Assembly: GCA_014284505.1 (NCBI GenBank)
Contig: JAAFYY010000001.1
Span: 4,836,001-4,900,000, forward strand
Source of the DNA: Streptacidiphilus sp. 4-A2
GTDB lineage: Bacteria; Actinomycetota; Actinomycetes; Streptomycetales; Streptomycetaceae
Direction: 5' to 3'
DNA length: 64,000 bases
Shown: positions 10,001-20,197 of the stretch, piece by piece
Position numbering within the stretch: position 1 is the first letter of the stretch
How the letters are laid out: each line of letters opens with the position of its first letter
Made by a program: the position numbers and the translations under genes
Notes under the pieces: generated by a model
The model's input: only the letters and a program-made list of their open reading frames with translations
Database searches by the model: none
What the model was told of the DNA's origin: nothing

Positions 10001-12154
10001 CACCCGCGTCCGCAGGGTCGACACTGCCCCCGGTGACCGGGTCGACAACACCCCCGGCGTCGGAGTAGACCTGACCCAGCTGGTAGGTGTCCACCGCGGT
10101 CAGACCGCTGTTCGCGACGTTCACCTCGGTGGTGACCTTGTCCAGGCGGGTGGTGGACCAGAACGTCGGCGACGCGGTGATGCACACGTTGGCGGGGACG
10201 GTGGTGGAGCCGGGCGGCAGGGTGGTGGAGTCGCCGGAGGGGCAGTACAGGTCGTAGGGGACGTCGGGGAAATTCGTGGCGTTAGAGGTGCTGATCGCCT
10301 GCGAGCAGTCGAAGCCCGAGGAGGTCTGGCAGCGCTGCTTGGAGGAGAAGAGCACCGCAGCAGCCGGGGTACGTCCGGCGAGCTCGTCGGCGAGCTGGTA
10401 GCCGTAGGAGATCTGGGTGAGCGTCCCGCCGCGGGTGTAGGGGGTCAGCGTCCCGGAGCCGTTGGCCGCGGCGACCTGGCCGCCGCCCAGGTCGTAGTAG
10501 TTGGTCTCGTTCGAGTAGTCGTAGCGCTGGACGAAGCCGGTGGGCGAGACCGTGAAGTCCAGGTTCCAGCGCCAGCCCTCGTTCGCTGAGCACTTCGAGG
10601 CCGTGCCCGTCGAGGAGTTGTAGCAGGGGTCGCCGGAGACCGGGTGCAGCACCGGCACGCCCCAGGCCGAATTGGTGGAGGCGTCCGCCGGGGTGCCCGA
10701 CTGCGGGGTGGCGTTCTCAGCGGTGCTGGACGGGGCATGGTCGGCGCCGAAGTAGGCGATCGAACCGTCCGTGGCCAGCACTCGGTAGTAGATGCCCTGA
10801 TAGAGACCGTTGTCCGCGCCGGACAGCTCCTGCACGATGGTGCCGTCGTCACCCTGGAGCTCCCACTGCGCCACAATTCCGGGCACCGTGGTGTCCATGG
10901 TGGTGGGCACCAGGACCCGCTGATGGAGCCGAAGGAGATCGTGGCGTTGTCGCCGCCCCAGCACTCGTCCCCTGAGCCCTTCAGGACGTGGTTGCCCGAG
11001 GAGTCCAGCAGGGATCCGCACGAACGGTAGGAGCGCTCGATGAAGCCTGGGTCGTAGTCCCAGCCGTCCCCCAGCCAACTGGACTGGGAGTTGCGGGCGC
11101 TGGTCTCGCCGTCCACCGACTGCGAGTTGTAGGAGAACGCCACGCTGGAGCGCTGCCGCCCAGCCCGGCAGGCACATCGATCGGATACGAGTAGGTGTAG
11201 GCACCCGTGCCTGTCGTCTGCCAGGTACTGGACGGGCTCAGTGACGTGGCCGCGTAGTTACCCTGTGAACCAGAGTCCCCTGAGGTCACCTCAAGCCCGG
11301 TCCCTGACCCCGAGGTGCTGGCCGTTGGTGCGACAGCAGCACCCATGCCGGTCGGCGCAGCAGCGCTGCCACCGAGGTTGACGGTGGCGACGAGTTCGTC
11401 GGACGCCGCGCGGTTGGTGAAGGTGATCGGGGTCCTGGTCCGGCATGCCTTTGCCGAAGGTGAGGACAAGGCACAAGCGGGGACCTGGAACATTTCCAGG
11501 CGCGATCCATAGCCACCGCCGTACGCCTCGGCCAGCTCCGAGTAGTCGACCACCACCTGCACAGGTCCGCTGCCAATGGAGCCAGCAGCCTTCGACAGGC
11601 CGAGGAGCATGCCATTGGCACCCGCCGCCACTGTCTGTGTGTGCGAGGCGACCTGCACTCGCACCTGCGAGGGTGCCGCCGCAGTGGCAACCGATACATG
11701 GGCGCCTCGAGGGACAGCCGGCATGGTCGCGGGGCCGATCCACACCGGCAACGCGCCTGCCTTGACCGGACCAGTTACCGGCACGGTCTGGGCAGTAGAG
11801 GAAGACGCAGACCGAGGCGTGGTGGCATGCGTGCTGCCAGTACTGATCGCACTGGGATGCGGCGGCGCGGTCAAGGCGACGGCGCGGGTGAGGGGGACGG
11901 TGACTGTCCCGGCTGCCGGCCACTGGGGGGCGGCCGCATGGTAGCTGGCGAGCGCCTTGTAGCCCTTGGGCTGCTGGACAGCGGTGGCGGTGAGCTTGTG
12001 GCTACCCACAGCCGGGGTCGTCGGCAGTGCCCTGGGATTCCATACGGAACCTTGGAATTGATAACCCGTCCCGTTCTGGGCCGCGGCCATGGGGGTGCAC
12101 ATTGCCATGACTGCCGTTAGAAGCGATTCCCAAACCGAGGGACACGACTGACAC
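3632..12154 (-). CDS. Secreted RHS/YD-repeat polymorphic toxin with Hint and NucA/NucB DNase (frameshifted)
   Basis: Giant contact-toxin protein of about 2,800 codons, of the WapA-like Gram-positive type. The start is uncertain: a GTG at 12154 follows a GGAAG, and a signal-peptide-like stretch (SLLTAVMAMCTPMAAA) lies near 12130-12090 one frame away. An N-terminal beta-rich region (12.1-9.7 kb) is followed by YD repeats (9-5.2 kb) with many GxxxxYxYD-like units. The RHS core ends in YDPTEGRFTSP and NPTTSSDPSGL, the usual core terminus. A bulb lectin and a ricin-type lectin are inserted in the repeats. Beyond the core come a hydrophobic/Gly-Ala linker, a Hint domain and a DNase. Frame breaks occur near 11160, 10915, 9840, 8870, 8110, 5200, 4900, 4690 and 4140; all read as single-base losses. 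No gene for dedicated secretion is nearby; export is presumably Sec-dependent. Confidence 0.85.
4024..4457 (-). other. Pre-toxin Hint (intein-like) autoprocessing domain
   Basis: About 145 residues, starting at the catalytic cysteine in CKCSFSPDTPVLLADGHTKP, then IGKLKDGDEV, an inner TxxH-like HTTSNHPFWD and WVAAGNLKPGHQL, and ending in YYVLAGTTPILVHNC. The last motif is the hallmark of pre-toxin Hint domains; cleavage after His-Asn would release the DNase. One frame break near 4140 separates the two halves. Confidence 0.85.
5750..6105 (-). other. Ricin-type beta-trefoil lectin domain inside the RHS repeat region
   Basis: The segment begins GGKLCLADPGAS and contains QGLCLDTSG, a QxW-type SQQWKA and a second GRCLADPSG, the pattern of ricin B-chain carbohydrate-binding repeats. 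It interrupts the YD-repeat array, in frame on both sides. The related exported protein at 15.5-20 kb has a similar domain with the same KLCLADP opening. Confidence 0.75.
7513..7803 (-). other. Bulb-type (mannose-binding-like) lectin domain inside the RHS repeat region
   Basis: Three beta-prism sub-repeats are visible: QLTMQAGGNLAV, EFGTDGNLYVY and LQDDANLVDY, close to the QxDxNxVxY sugar-binding consensus of bulb-type lectins, each followed by a Trp-Ser/Ala-x-x strand (LWSTGT, EWSTGL, AWASNT). It lies in the middle of the RHS repeats. Confidence 0.7.
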
Positions 12155-12348
12155 TCGAACTTCCGTGCCTATCAGGCTCGTTCGGGTGATCGCTCCGCGG
12201 CCGGCGCATAGAAGAAGGGCCTCCTGCGCAGTTCGGTGATGTCGAGTCAACGAACCATCAGGAGGCCCTGGTGTCCCACTGTGCCGTGTTCGCTCCGTCC
12301 GCGTCCAGCTCCGGCATGTCGTGCGATTGCCTCGCACACCGGCTCGGA
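12155..12348. promoter_or_regulatory. Divergent region with an 11-bp inverted repeat covering a transposase Shine-Dalgarno
   Basis: Region between the RHS start and the IS5-like transposase. AGGGCCTCCTG (12216-12226) pairs perfectly with CAGGAGGCCCT (12259-12269). The second arm contains GGAGG, five bases before a GTG at 12271 that opens a frame running toward the transposase. RNA entering from outside the element would fold and hide this ribosome-binding site, the fold-back control known for several insertion sequences. The 12271 frame is out of register with the main transposase frame, so its product is unresolved. Confidence 0.5.
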
Positions 12349-13207
12349 ATGCCGCTGACCAGCCCGACCGAACCCGCCGCTACGGCTCCGACCTGACCGA
12401 CGCGGAGTGGGCGATCGTGCGGCCGCTGCTGCCGGTCCCGGCCTGGCTGAACGGACGCGGCGGCCGCCCGAGGGCTATTGCCACCGGCAGATGATCGACG
12501 CCGTGCGCTACCTGGTCACCGAGGGCGTGCGCTGGGCCGGCCTGCCCGCCGACTTCCCCAAGTGGCGAGCGGCATACCGGTTCTTCCGCCGCTGGCGCGA
12601 CAACGACTACACCAAGGAGCTCTACGGCCGACTGCGCAAGATGCTGCGCGAACTGGCCGGCAAGAAGGAAGAACCCACCGCCGCGATCATCGACTCGCAG
12701 TCGGTCAAGGCTGACGCCACCGTCGGCGCCGCCACCCGCGGCTACGACGCCGGGAAGAAAATCAACGGCCGCAAACGACACATCGCCGTGGACACCCTCG
12801 GCCTGCTGCTGGCCGTGATCGTCACCGCCGCGTCGGTCAAGGACAACGACGCCGGCCGCGACCTCCTGGAACAACTGCGCGCCGAACACCACCGCATCAC
12901 TCTGGTCTGGGCCGACGGCGCCTACACCGGCTGGCTGGTCACCTTCGCCCACGCCGTCCTGACCCTCGCGCTGACCGTCGTCAAGCGCAGCGACGACGCC
13001 AAGGGGTTCGTGGTGCTTCCGCGCCGCTGGGTCGTGGAGCGCAGTTTTTCCTGGCTGATCCGGGCCCGGCGGCTGGCCCGGGACTACGAGACCCGCATCG
13101 ACAGTGCCGAGGCGATGGCCTGGTGGGCCGCGAGCATCCCGGCCACCCGCCGCCTGGCCCGCTCCGGCCGACCAGCACCGCGCCGCGTCAAGCGGCCCGC
13201 GGCCTGA
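12349..13207 (+). CDS. IS5-family transposase (frameshifted)
   Basis: DDE transposase of an IS5-like element. From ATG 12349 the N-terminal part reads YGSDLTDAEWAIVRPLLPVP in one frame; a one-base loss near 12465 moves the rest to the frame ending at 13207. The motifs seen are GRPEGYCHRQMIDAVRYLV, AAIIDSQSVKADATVG (first Asp), KRHIAVDTLGLLLAVIVTAA, VWADGAYTGWL (second Asp) and RRWVVERSFSWLIRARRLA with the catalytic Glu of YxWxxE-type elements. A second small shift is likely near 12370. About 285 residues, normal for the group. The terminal inverted repeats could not be identified by eye. It overlaps the opposite-strand companion gene by 20 bases. Confidence 0.85.
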
Positions 13208-13678
13208 ACAGCCCTGGCCGCCCCTCGGTCAACCAGCCCCGCTCGACCAGCCGCTTCGCCCGAAACCGCGCTGCCTGCTCCCGCGCATCACTGGCTGACC
13301 AGCCCAGATGCTCGCGCATCGCCCGTGCCCGCACTCCGTCCCCGCCACCGGCGGCATCCTCCTGGACCAGGGCCACGATCCGCGCGCACTCGGGCGGCAG
13401 CACCTCGATCCCCCCCCCTCGCACCACAGCGGGACCTCCACCCGCGGCCCAGCAACACCCGCGGCCGGCAAATTCACCGGCACACCGACCACGACGGCTT
13501 CCTCGGCCGCCTCAGCCAAGGCCACGACCGTCTCCTCGCGGGCGATAACCGCGCGCCGCGCGGCCTCATCCGCCTCGGCCACAGCAGCCTGAAGCCGCTC
13601 CAACTCGGCCCGCAACTCCTCTGCCCGGGCCAGCGCCACCCGCTCGCGCCGCTCCAACACTCCCAGCACCGACGGCAT
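13188..13678 (-). CDS. IS-associated coiled-coil/winged-helix hypothetical protein (frameshifted)
   Basis: Minus-strand gene of the type often found tail-to-tail with IS5-like transposases in Streptomyces. The first half is a charged coiled coil (RRERVALARAEELRAELERL and onward); the second half (AMREHLGWSASDAREQAARF, KRLVERGWLTEGRPGLF) looks like a small winged-helix domain. A frame break near 13420, in a run of C, splits the two halves. The role is unknown. Its 3' end overlaps the end of the transposase gene, so it probably travels with the element. Confidence 0.6.
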
Positions 13679-13763
13679 CCGCCACCTCCCAGCACGCCCC
13701 GCACCGACACGACGCTCCGAGCATGCCTACCGACCGACGGCCACACACCTCACCTGGGAAAAC

Positions 13764-13886
13764 GTGACCCTACCTTCGGTTTGGGACTCGCTTCTTACCG
13801 CAGTCGCGGCCGTCAGCGCCCTGCCCCACGCTCGGTGCCGCACGCCTACGTACCAGCGCCGCCTGCCAACCATGCCGAACTCCCCC
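13764..13886 (+). pseudogene. 5' remnant of an exported protein gene, cut by ISAs1
   Basis: A GTG-started frame reads TLPSVWDSLLTAVAAVSALP, a signal-peptide-like segment. It closely resembles the leader of the RHS toxin on the opposite strand (PSVWESLLTAVMAMCTPMAA); the DNA of the two leaders is also alike over about 45 bases. The frame is cut at 13886 by the ISAs1 element. Joining the two sides of the element gives only a few more codons before a stop, so the rest of the gene is missing. It is probably the stump of a second RHS-type or related gene. Confidence 0.45.
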
Positions 13887-15203
13887 AGGGCTGATTCATT
13901 GTCGGGGCGGTGTGACGTCCGTGCTGGTCAGGGGAGGTTGAGCAGGTCGAGTGGCCGGCTGTGGGGTGTGTAGGAGACCTCGCGCAGGCCGGCCGCGATG
14001 CCGGTGCGTCCGACGGCTCGCAGGGTGTCGATGGCGAGGTTGCGCAGGGTGGCCATGTTCTCGGGGCCGTGGCCAGTGCGGATCTTCGAGGCGTCCTCGG
14101 CGAAGGCGGTGTCGCGCACGAAGTGCAGCCGGTTCTCGATGGTCCAGTGCGAGCGCGCGAGCCGGGCGAGGTTCTGGGGACGCCTGGACGGCGGTCAGAT
14201 CGGTGATCGCGTAGACGGTCTGCCGCGAGACCTTCCCGGTGCGGGCGTCGGTGCGGTGCCGCAGGATCTTGGCGGCCTGGACGAGGGGAAGTCCAGGTGC
14301 AGGTCGGTGACGGTCAGCACCCGCAGGGAGCGGGTCTCGCGGCGGCCGTGTCCTAGCTCGCGGTCGTAGCGGGCCCGCACGCGCTGCCAGGGCAGAGCCC
14401 GCAGAGCGGCGTGCAGGCGGGGCTGGTTGCCCTTGACCAGCAGCAGGTAGTGCGCCTTCCGGTCCTCGACCAGGTGGCGGGCATGGTCGCGCTGGGTGTG
14501 CAGGGCGTCGGCCGTCACCGTCACCCCGGTCAGGTCGAACGGGGCGAGAAGGTGACGGAACGCGGTGACCTCGTTCGTCTTGGCCGGGACCCGTAATTGG
14601 GTGACGGTTCGGCCCGTGCCGGTAACGGCGGCCAGGAGGTGGCGGCCGGAGCGACGTGGGTGCGTGAGCCTCGTGCGGTCTTCCCGTCCACCGCGATGGT
14701 CTCGGTCCCGGTCGGGTCGGTGCCGAGCAGGTCGGCCAGGCCGCCGGGACAGACCGCGAGCAGGACCCGGCGCACGGTGGAGGTCGAGGGTGCGGTGCGG
14801 ATCCCGAGCACGCCATGCGGACGAAACCCGAGGCGGGCGAGCGTGTGCTGGGGTGCGTGGCGGGCCCATTGCCCGATCGCGAGGTAGGAGCGGGCACCGG
14901 CCAGGACCGCGCACGCGGCGGTCAGCAGCACCGCGGTCAGCGGGTGGCGGCGTCCCCGACGGTCGCGCGGATCGGGCAGAGCAGACAACCGGTCTGCGAG
15001 GAGCGGGAGTTCACGCTCGGCGCGGCCGGGCGACTTGATCAGACAGACGGTGGCAGACTGGCGGCACATCGGAGCTCCGGGACACGGGCGACTTGGTAGG
15101 TCACCCCGTCAACCGGAGCTCCGTTGTTTACGTGACGGCCGCCATGGCACCACAGCCTCCGACCTGCACGTTCACCCGTGGTCACGACTTTGAATCAGCC
15201 CTG
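13886..15203. mobile_element. Complete ISAs1-family insertion sequence with target duplication
   Basis: An element of about 1.32 kb with perfect terminal inverted repeats: AGGGCTGATTCA at 13887-13898 and TGAATCAGCCCT at 15191-15202. It is flanked by a direct repeat GAACTCCCC(C) at 13877-13886 and 15204-15213; the exact duplication is 9 or 10 bases because one C is shared. It carries a single transposase gene on the minus strand. The perfect duplication indicates a recent jump with no later rearrangement at the ends. Confidence 0.9.
13928..15069 (-). CDS. ISAs1-family transposase (frameshifted)
   Basis: DDE transposase of the ISAs1/H-repeat type, about 380 residues when the frame is repaired. 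The N-terminal part has RLSALPDPRDRRGRRHPL and AVLAGARSYLAIGQWARHAP. The core has TIAVDGKTARGS (first Asp), LLAAVTGTGRTVTQLRVPAK, KTNEVTAFRHLL, VTADALHTQRDHARHLVEDR (second Asp) and YLLLVKGNQPRLH. The C-terminal end has FAEDASKIRTGHGPENMATL and RNLAIDTLRAVG. At least three frame breaks (about 14635, 14290 and 14180) interrupt it as written. ATG at 15069, stop at 13928. Confidence 0.85.
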
Positions 15204-15213
15204 GAACTCCCCC

Positions 15214-15481
15214 ACAGCGACCGTCGGCCCCTAGGGCCTTTGCATAGCCCCACCACAGGCGGCCGAGAGGAAGGCTATTGATTGCACCCAGGGTCCGCCA
15301 TACCCTTTCGCGGCAAACCCGGCTGAATGTTCGTCAGCAAAATGCGGAGTTCTGTCTGATTTATGCGGAGACGAATAGCATCAATCCGACTTGAATCGGA
15401 CATGCCACATACAGTAACAGTGGGCTAATTATGAATCAAGCCACAACAATTCTTACCAATCGTTAGCAAAGGACTGCTCCC
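15214..15481 (+). promoter_or_regulatory. AT-richer upstream region of the LamG/ricin exported protein
   Basis: Marked drop in GC from about 15310 to 15480. It contains two ATGCGGAG copies (near 15340 and 15362) and an inverted repeat TCCGA-N6-TCGGA near 15387-15402. AAAGGA at about 15468-15473 sits eight bases before GTG 15482 and decides that start. Probably the promoter and leader of the following large gene; no sigma-factor class can be named. Confidence 0.45.
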
Positions 15482-18400
15482 GTGTTTCCTGCATCTGCCC
15501 GAAGCGCACCAGGCGCAGGCGGCTGATACCCCGCCTGGCTTTGGCTCCGGTCCTGGCCGCGCTGATGCTGTCCGGCACCACCGCCGTACCTGCCTTCGCC
15601 GATCCAGGCTCCGGCATGGCCCCCGATCCCCCCCCACAGCCGGGCCCGGTGCCGATGCTCCGGATCCGTCCCCCGGGCCGGTCACCGCAGCCATCACACA
15701 GGCCGTCTCCAGCGGCCAGCCCGTGACCGTGGCATCGCAGACCACGCAGACACACCAACTGATCGCCAACCCCGACGGCACCCTGAGCGCCGTCGACAAT
15801 CCGCTGCCGGTTCGGGTCGAACAGAACGGCTCCTGGGTACCGCTCAGCGCCACCCTGGTCCAGAACGGCGACGGCACCTACAGCCCCGCAGCAACTCCCA
15901 ACGGGGTCGTCCTGAGCGGAGGCGGCACCGCCCCTTGGCCGTGCTGACCGACCCAGCCGGACACCAGTTGTCCTACAGCCTGCCGTTCACCCTGCCCGCC
16001 CCGACGGTCAGCGGAAACACCGCGCTCTACAGTTCGGTCCTGCCCGATGTGGACCTGTCAGTGTCGGCAACCGACCAGGGCGGTATCAGCGACGTACTGA
16101 TCGTCCACAGTGCGAGCGCTGCCACCAACCCTGACCTGGCCAAGCTGACAATGTCCACCTCCACCGAAGGCCTGGCTCTGTCCACCGACGCCGAGGGCGA
16201 CCTGGACGCCACCGCCGCCGACGGCAGCCTGTCCTACATCGCACCCAAGCCGGTCATGTGGGACTCCAGTACGAGCACCACTGGTGCGACAGCCTCGGAC
16301 GCGGGTCGCGTGCGCAGCTCCACCGTGCGGGCCGCCGACTCCGGTGGTGTCAGCGATGCCGCCTCCTCCACCGCGGCCGGTCCCGGTGCGGGGGCCCAGG
16401 TCGATCCAGTAGCGATGAGTGTCTCCGGGAGCCAGATCGCGCTCACTCCCGACGAGAGCCTGCTGACCGGCTCCGGCACGCAGTACCCGGTCTTCATCGA
16501 CCCGTCCATCAACCCTGAGGACACCGCAAAGAGCACGGGCTACGACGAGGTGTACCAGAACAGCGAGTGCTCAGGCCAGCCCGAATTCGATGTGCCGCAG
16601 CAGGTCGGTGAGGGCGTCGGCTACCAGGGCGATGCCGAGAACTGCGGCACAGGACTGGAACGCTCCTTCTACACTCTTTCCCTGGCCGGCATCCCCAGCA
16701 ACGCGCAGGTATCCAGCTCGAAGATCATCGCCGGTGACACCTTCGCAGCCAGCTGGAATTGCTCCAGAATCAGCCGGTTACTCTGCACACCATCGGATCA
16801 ATTGACAGCAACACCGACTGGAACAACCAGCCCTCCACCAACGACGCCAACTACGCATCAGTTCCGACAACCGTGGCCAACGGAGAAAACCCAAATTCCA
16901 CTTGCAGCGGTGCGGATGCGTACTTCACCGTCACCTCTCAGGTGCGGCAGTTGGTCAAGGCCGGAGTGACCGCGTGGACCGTCGGCCTGTTCGGCGACGA
17001 GACCGCGAATGCCCCCGTCGACGACAACTACTTGCGGTTCTCCACCTCGATCAGCATCACCACCAACTTCGACGTCCCTCCGGTCGTCTCCTCCGCCTGG
17101 ACAGTACCCAACTCGGTCGACCCGACCGGCCCCAGCTGCAACAACGCCGGCACCGGCTGGATCGGCGCCTCCAGCGCCAACGGAGTCACGTTCAATGCCA
17201 AGCTCACCACCGAAATGAGCGAGAGCCTCGAAGCCAACTTCGATATCTGGGACAACAACCTCAACAATGGCAGCAACGGCGCAACCGTCGTCGACAATCC
17301 CACACCCGAAGCGTGGGTGGGATCCGGTGGCACTGCGAGCACCACGTACACCGGCCTCCAGGACGGTCACACCTACGGCTGGGGTGTCCAGGCACAGGAC
17401 GACAATCCCCCCTGCATCTGACTTCCCCATGGATCTCGGATTGCCACTTCGCCTACGACGCCACCCCACCCGGCACACCTGCCGTCAGCACCACCGACCC
17501 GAAATTCCCGCCCTTGAGCAGCGGCCAGGCCAGTAGTGGATTCGCAGGCATCAACAGCACACTGAGCCTGACCGTCAGCGCCACCGACCCGCTCCCGGCC
17601 AACACCTGCACCCTTGGCACCTGCCAGGCCAGCGGAATCGACCACTTCATCTGGAAGATGGACGACCAACCCACGGTCCTCGACAACGACGGCTCACAAG
17701 CCGTCGCGAGCACCGGAACGGACAGCACCGGCGCACCCACCGGGACCGCCACCATCACTGTGCCGGTGGCCAACTGGGGTGTCCACAACCTCTACATCGC
17801 CGCAGTCGACAAGGCCGGCAACTCCTCCCAAGTCCCCATCAGCTACACCTTCTTCGCTCCCTGGAACCCAGCCACCAAGATCCAGCCAGGTGACATCAAC
17901 GGCGACGGAGTCCCCGACCTGCTCGCCACCACACAAAAAACCGGCGATCTGGACCTGATCTCCGGCAACCACGGTCCCAACACCGCTCCCATCCTGGTCT
18001 CCCCTGCGGCCGACAGCCCCACCGGAGCCAACAGCTCCAGCAAGGGCACCGGGACCTGGAACGACTACTGGATCGCTCACCGTGGCAGTCTGGTCGGCGG
18101 TGCCGTCGATGACCTCTACGCATTCGACCACGTCACTCACGACCTGTACGCGGTCAAGAACGACCTGGACCCAGCAGGCAGCGGCACCGCCGGATTCACC
18201 CGGGGCCGCGTCACCGACTTCGCCTCGACGAAGCCCACCTGCGACCCCCTTACTCCAGCCAACCGGTGCAGCAGCGCCAGCTACCCAGTCAACTGGAACG
18301 ACGTCACCCAGATCACCGCACCCGGCGACGTCTATGCCACCCTCGACGCCCCCAATACGTTCAGCGACCTGATCACCGTCGAGAACGGACAACTGTGGCT

Positions 18401-19996
18401 CTACCGCGGCGTCAGCGGTCCGGCCCTGTCCAGCCCTGTCCTGCTCGGCGACGGCGACTGGTCCAACTTCACCCTGATCAGCCCCGGCACCGTCACCGTC
18501 GCAGGCGTCAGCATCCCCACGCTGTGGGCACGGGACAACACGAGCGGCAATCTCTACAGCTTCGACATCGCTCCGACCGGCAACCCCGCACTGCCACCAC
18601 TGCTGCACGCGCCCAACAGCACAGTCACCCCTCGTCTCAGGCGTGACCGCCAGCAGCGGAAAACTGTGCCTGGCTGACCCCAGCGGCAGCACCACCAACA
18701 GCACCGACATGATCATCTGGGCTGCGAGAGCAGCGCCGCTCAGTCCTTCGCCCTCGCCGCAGACAACACCGTCCACATCATGGGCAAATGCCTCGACGTC
18801 ACCGGCAGCGGCACCACCAACGGCACTGCCGTCGACCTCTACACCTGCAACGGCACCGGTGCCCAAACCTGGACCAACGGGCCCAACGGCAGCCTGGTCA
18901 ACCCCAAATCCGGACTGTGCCTGGCCGACCCCGGCTCAGCCACCATCCCCGGCACCGACGTCATCCTGTGGACCTGCGACAACGGCAGCGAACAGAACTG
19001 GAACAGCGGCAGCAGCACTCCCCTGCCCACCGCACCGGCCGCAACCTCCATCATCAACCTGCCCACCGGCACCTACCCCAACATCGCCTCCCGGTGACGT
19101 GAACGGCCCCTCAGCGCCAGCGACCCCACCGGTATCAGCGACGGCAACCCCGACCTCTACGTCATCGACGCCAACGGCCAGCTCACCGAATACCCCGGAG
19201 CCCCGCCCACCAGCAACGGCACCCCCACCTTCGCAAGCCCCGTCAGTCTGGGCACCGTCACCAACACCGCTACCCACGCCTGGACTCTGGCCGACGGCAG
19301 CGGCACCACCGCCCACGACAGCCTCGACACCACCGGTTCCAGCAACCCCGGCATCGACGCCACCCTCACCGGCGGCGCCACCTGGAACGCCGACCCCACC
19401 CTGACCACCGCCGACCACAGCCTCGCCACCGGCGGCAACCTCCAACTCGACGGCACCACTGGTTACGCCGCGACCCCGATGCCGACCTCGAGCACACCAC
19501 CCGTCATCAACACCACCAGCAGCTACTCCGTCTCCGCCTGGGTCAAACTCACCAACACCAGCACCTACCAGACCGCTCTGTGCCAGCGCGACACAACCGG
19601 AGCCCGCTGCGCCTTCTACCTCCAGTACTCACCCGCGGACAACGGCTGGACCTTCGTCTCCCCCAGCTCTGACAACGCCAACCCCAGCGCCTACTACAGT
19701 GCCGGCGTCAACCAGACAGTCAGCACAGGGAGTTGGACCCACCTTGTGGGCGTCTTCGACGCCACCACCGGCAACATGAGCCTCTACGTCAACGGCCACC
19801 TCGCCGGCACCGGCAACGACCCCCGCCCCTGGCAAGCAGGAGGACCCTTCCTCATCGGCGCAGCCGACAACGGAAGCAACGGAACCCAGGCCCAGTTCAC
19901 CGGTCAGATCGCCGATGTCCACGTCTACAACACCGCCCTCCCGCCCGCTGACGCCGCCGACCTCGGCGACAGCACCCCCTCACCGACCTCAACTGA
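15482..19996 (+). CDS. Large exported DNRLRE / FG-GAP / ricin-lectin / LamG protein (frameshifted)
   Basis: Surface or secreted protein of about 1,500 codons. GTG 15482 follows AAAGGA; a frame break before 15524 leads into a signal peptide (RLIPRLALAPVLAALMLSGT, then TAVPAFA). Next come a conserved N-terminal region (LIANPDGTLSAVDNPLPVRV), a DNRLRE-like region around 16.5-17.05 kb (TLHTIGSIDSNTDWNNQPS), an FN3/Ig-like part, and FG-GAP/VCBS-type repeats (PGDINGDGVPDLLATT, around 17.9 kb). A ricin-type lectin follows (GKLCLADPSGSTTN, GKCLDVTGSGTTNGTAVDLY, GLCLADPGSATIPGTDVILW; 18.64-19.03 kb), then a LamG domain (YSVSAWVKLTNTS, WTHLVGVFDATTGNMSLYVN; 19.25-19.96 kb). Breaks lie near 15665, 15930, 16765, 17420, 18630, 18725, 19090 and 19480. 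One extra C at about 19975 gives the stop at 19994-19996, before a terminator. It may recognise or bind polysaccharides; no enzyme domain was seen. Confidence 0.75.
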
Positions 19997-20048
19997 CCCA
20001 CACCAACCGCACCGCGACCACGTCAACAACGGGACCGCGATGTCGGAC

Positions 20049-20084
20049 CGGGGCCTCCCCGGCCACCTGCCGGAGGAGGCCCCG
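20049..20084 (+). terminator. Terminator hairpin after the LamG/ricin gene
   Basis: Perfect 10-bp stem CGGGGCCTCC (20049-20058) with GGAGGCCCCG (20075-20084), about 50 bases beyond the inferred stop. Confidence 0.75.
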
Positions 20085-20197
20085 CCTCGTGTCAGCATCC
20101 GCTCCGAACTGACACAGCATCCACACACCATCGCAGGTGCTGAAGTAGCGTGCCCCTGCGCCCAATCACGCCTGCCCCGGGGATTTAGGTGAAACCC

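Noticed and set aside
12181..13750. Terminal inverted repeats of the IS5-like element
   Set aside because: I could not find matching ends by eye on either side of the transposase or the companion gene, so no element boundary is reported.
13764..13973. Open frame running from the leader stump into the ISAs1 end
   Set aside because: Only the part before the insertion is real remnant; the rest reads through the element's terminal repeat.
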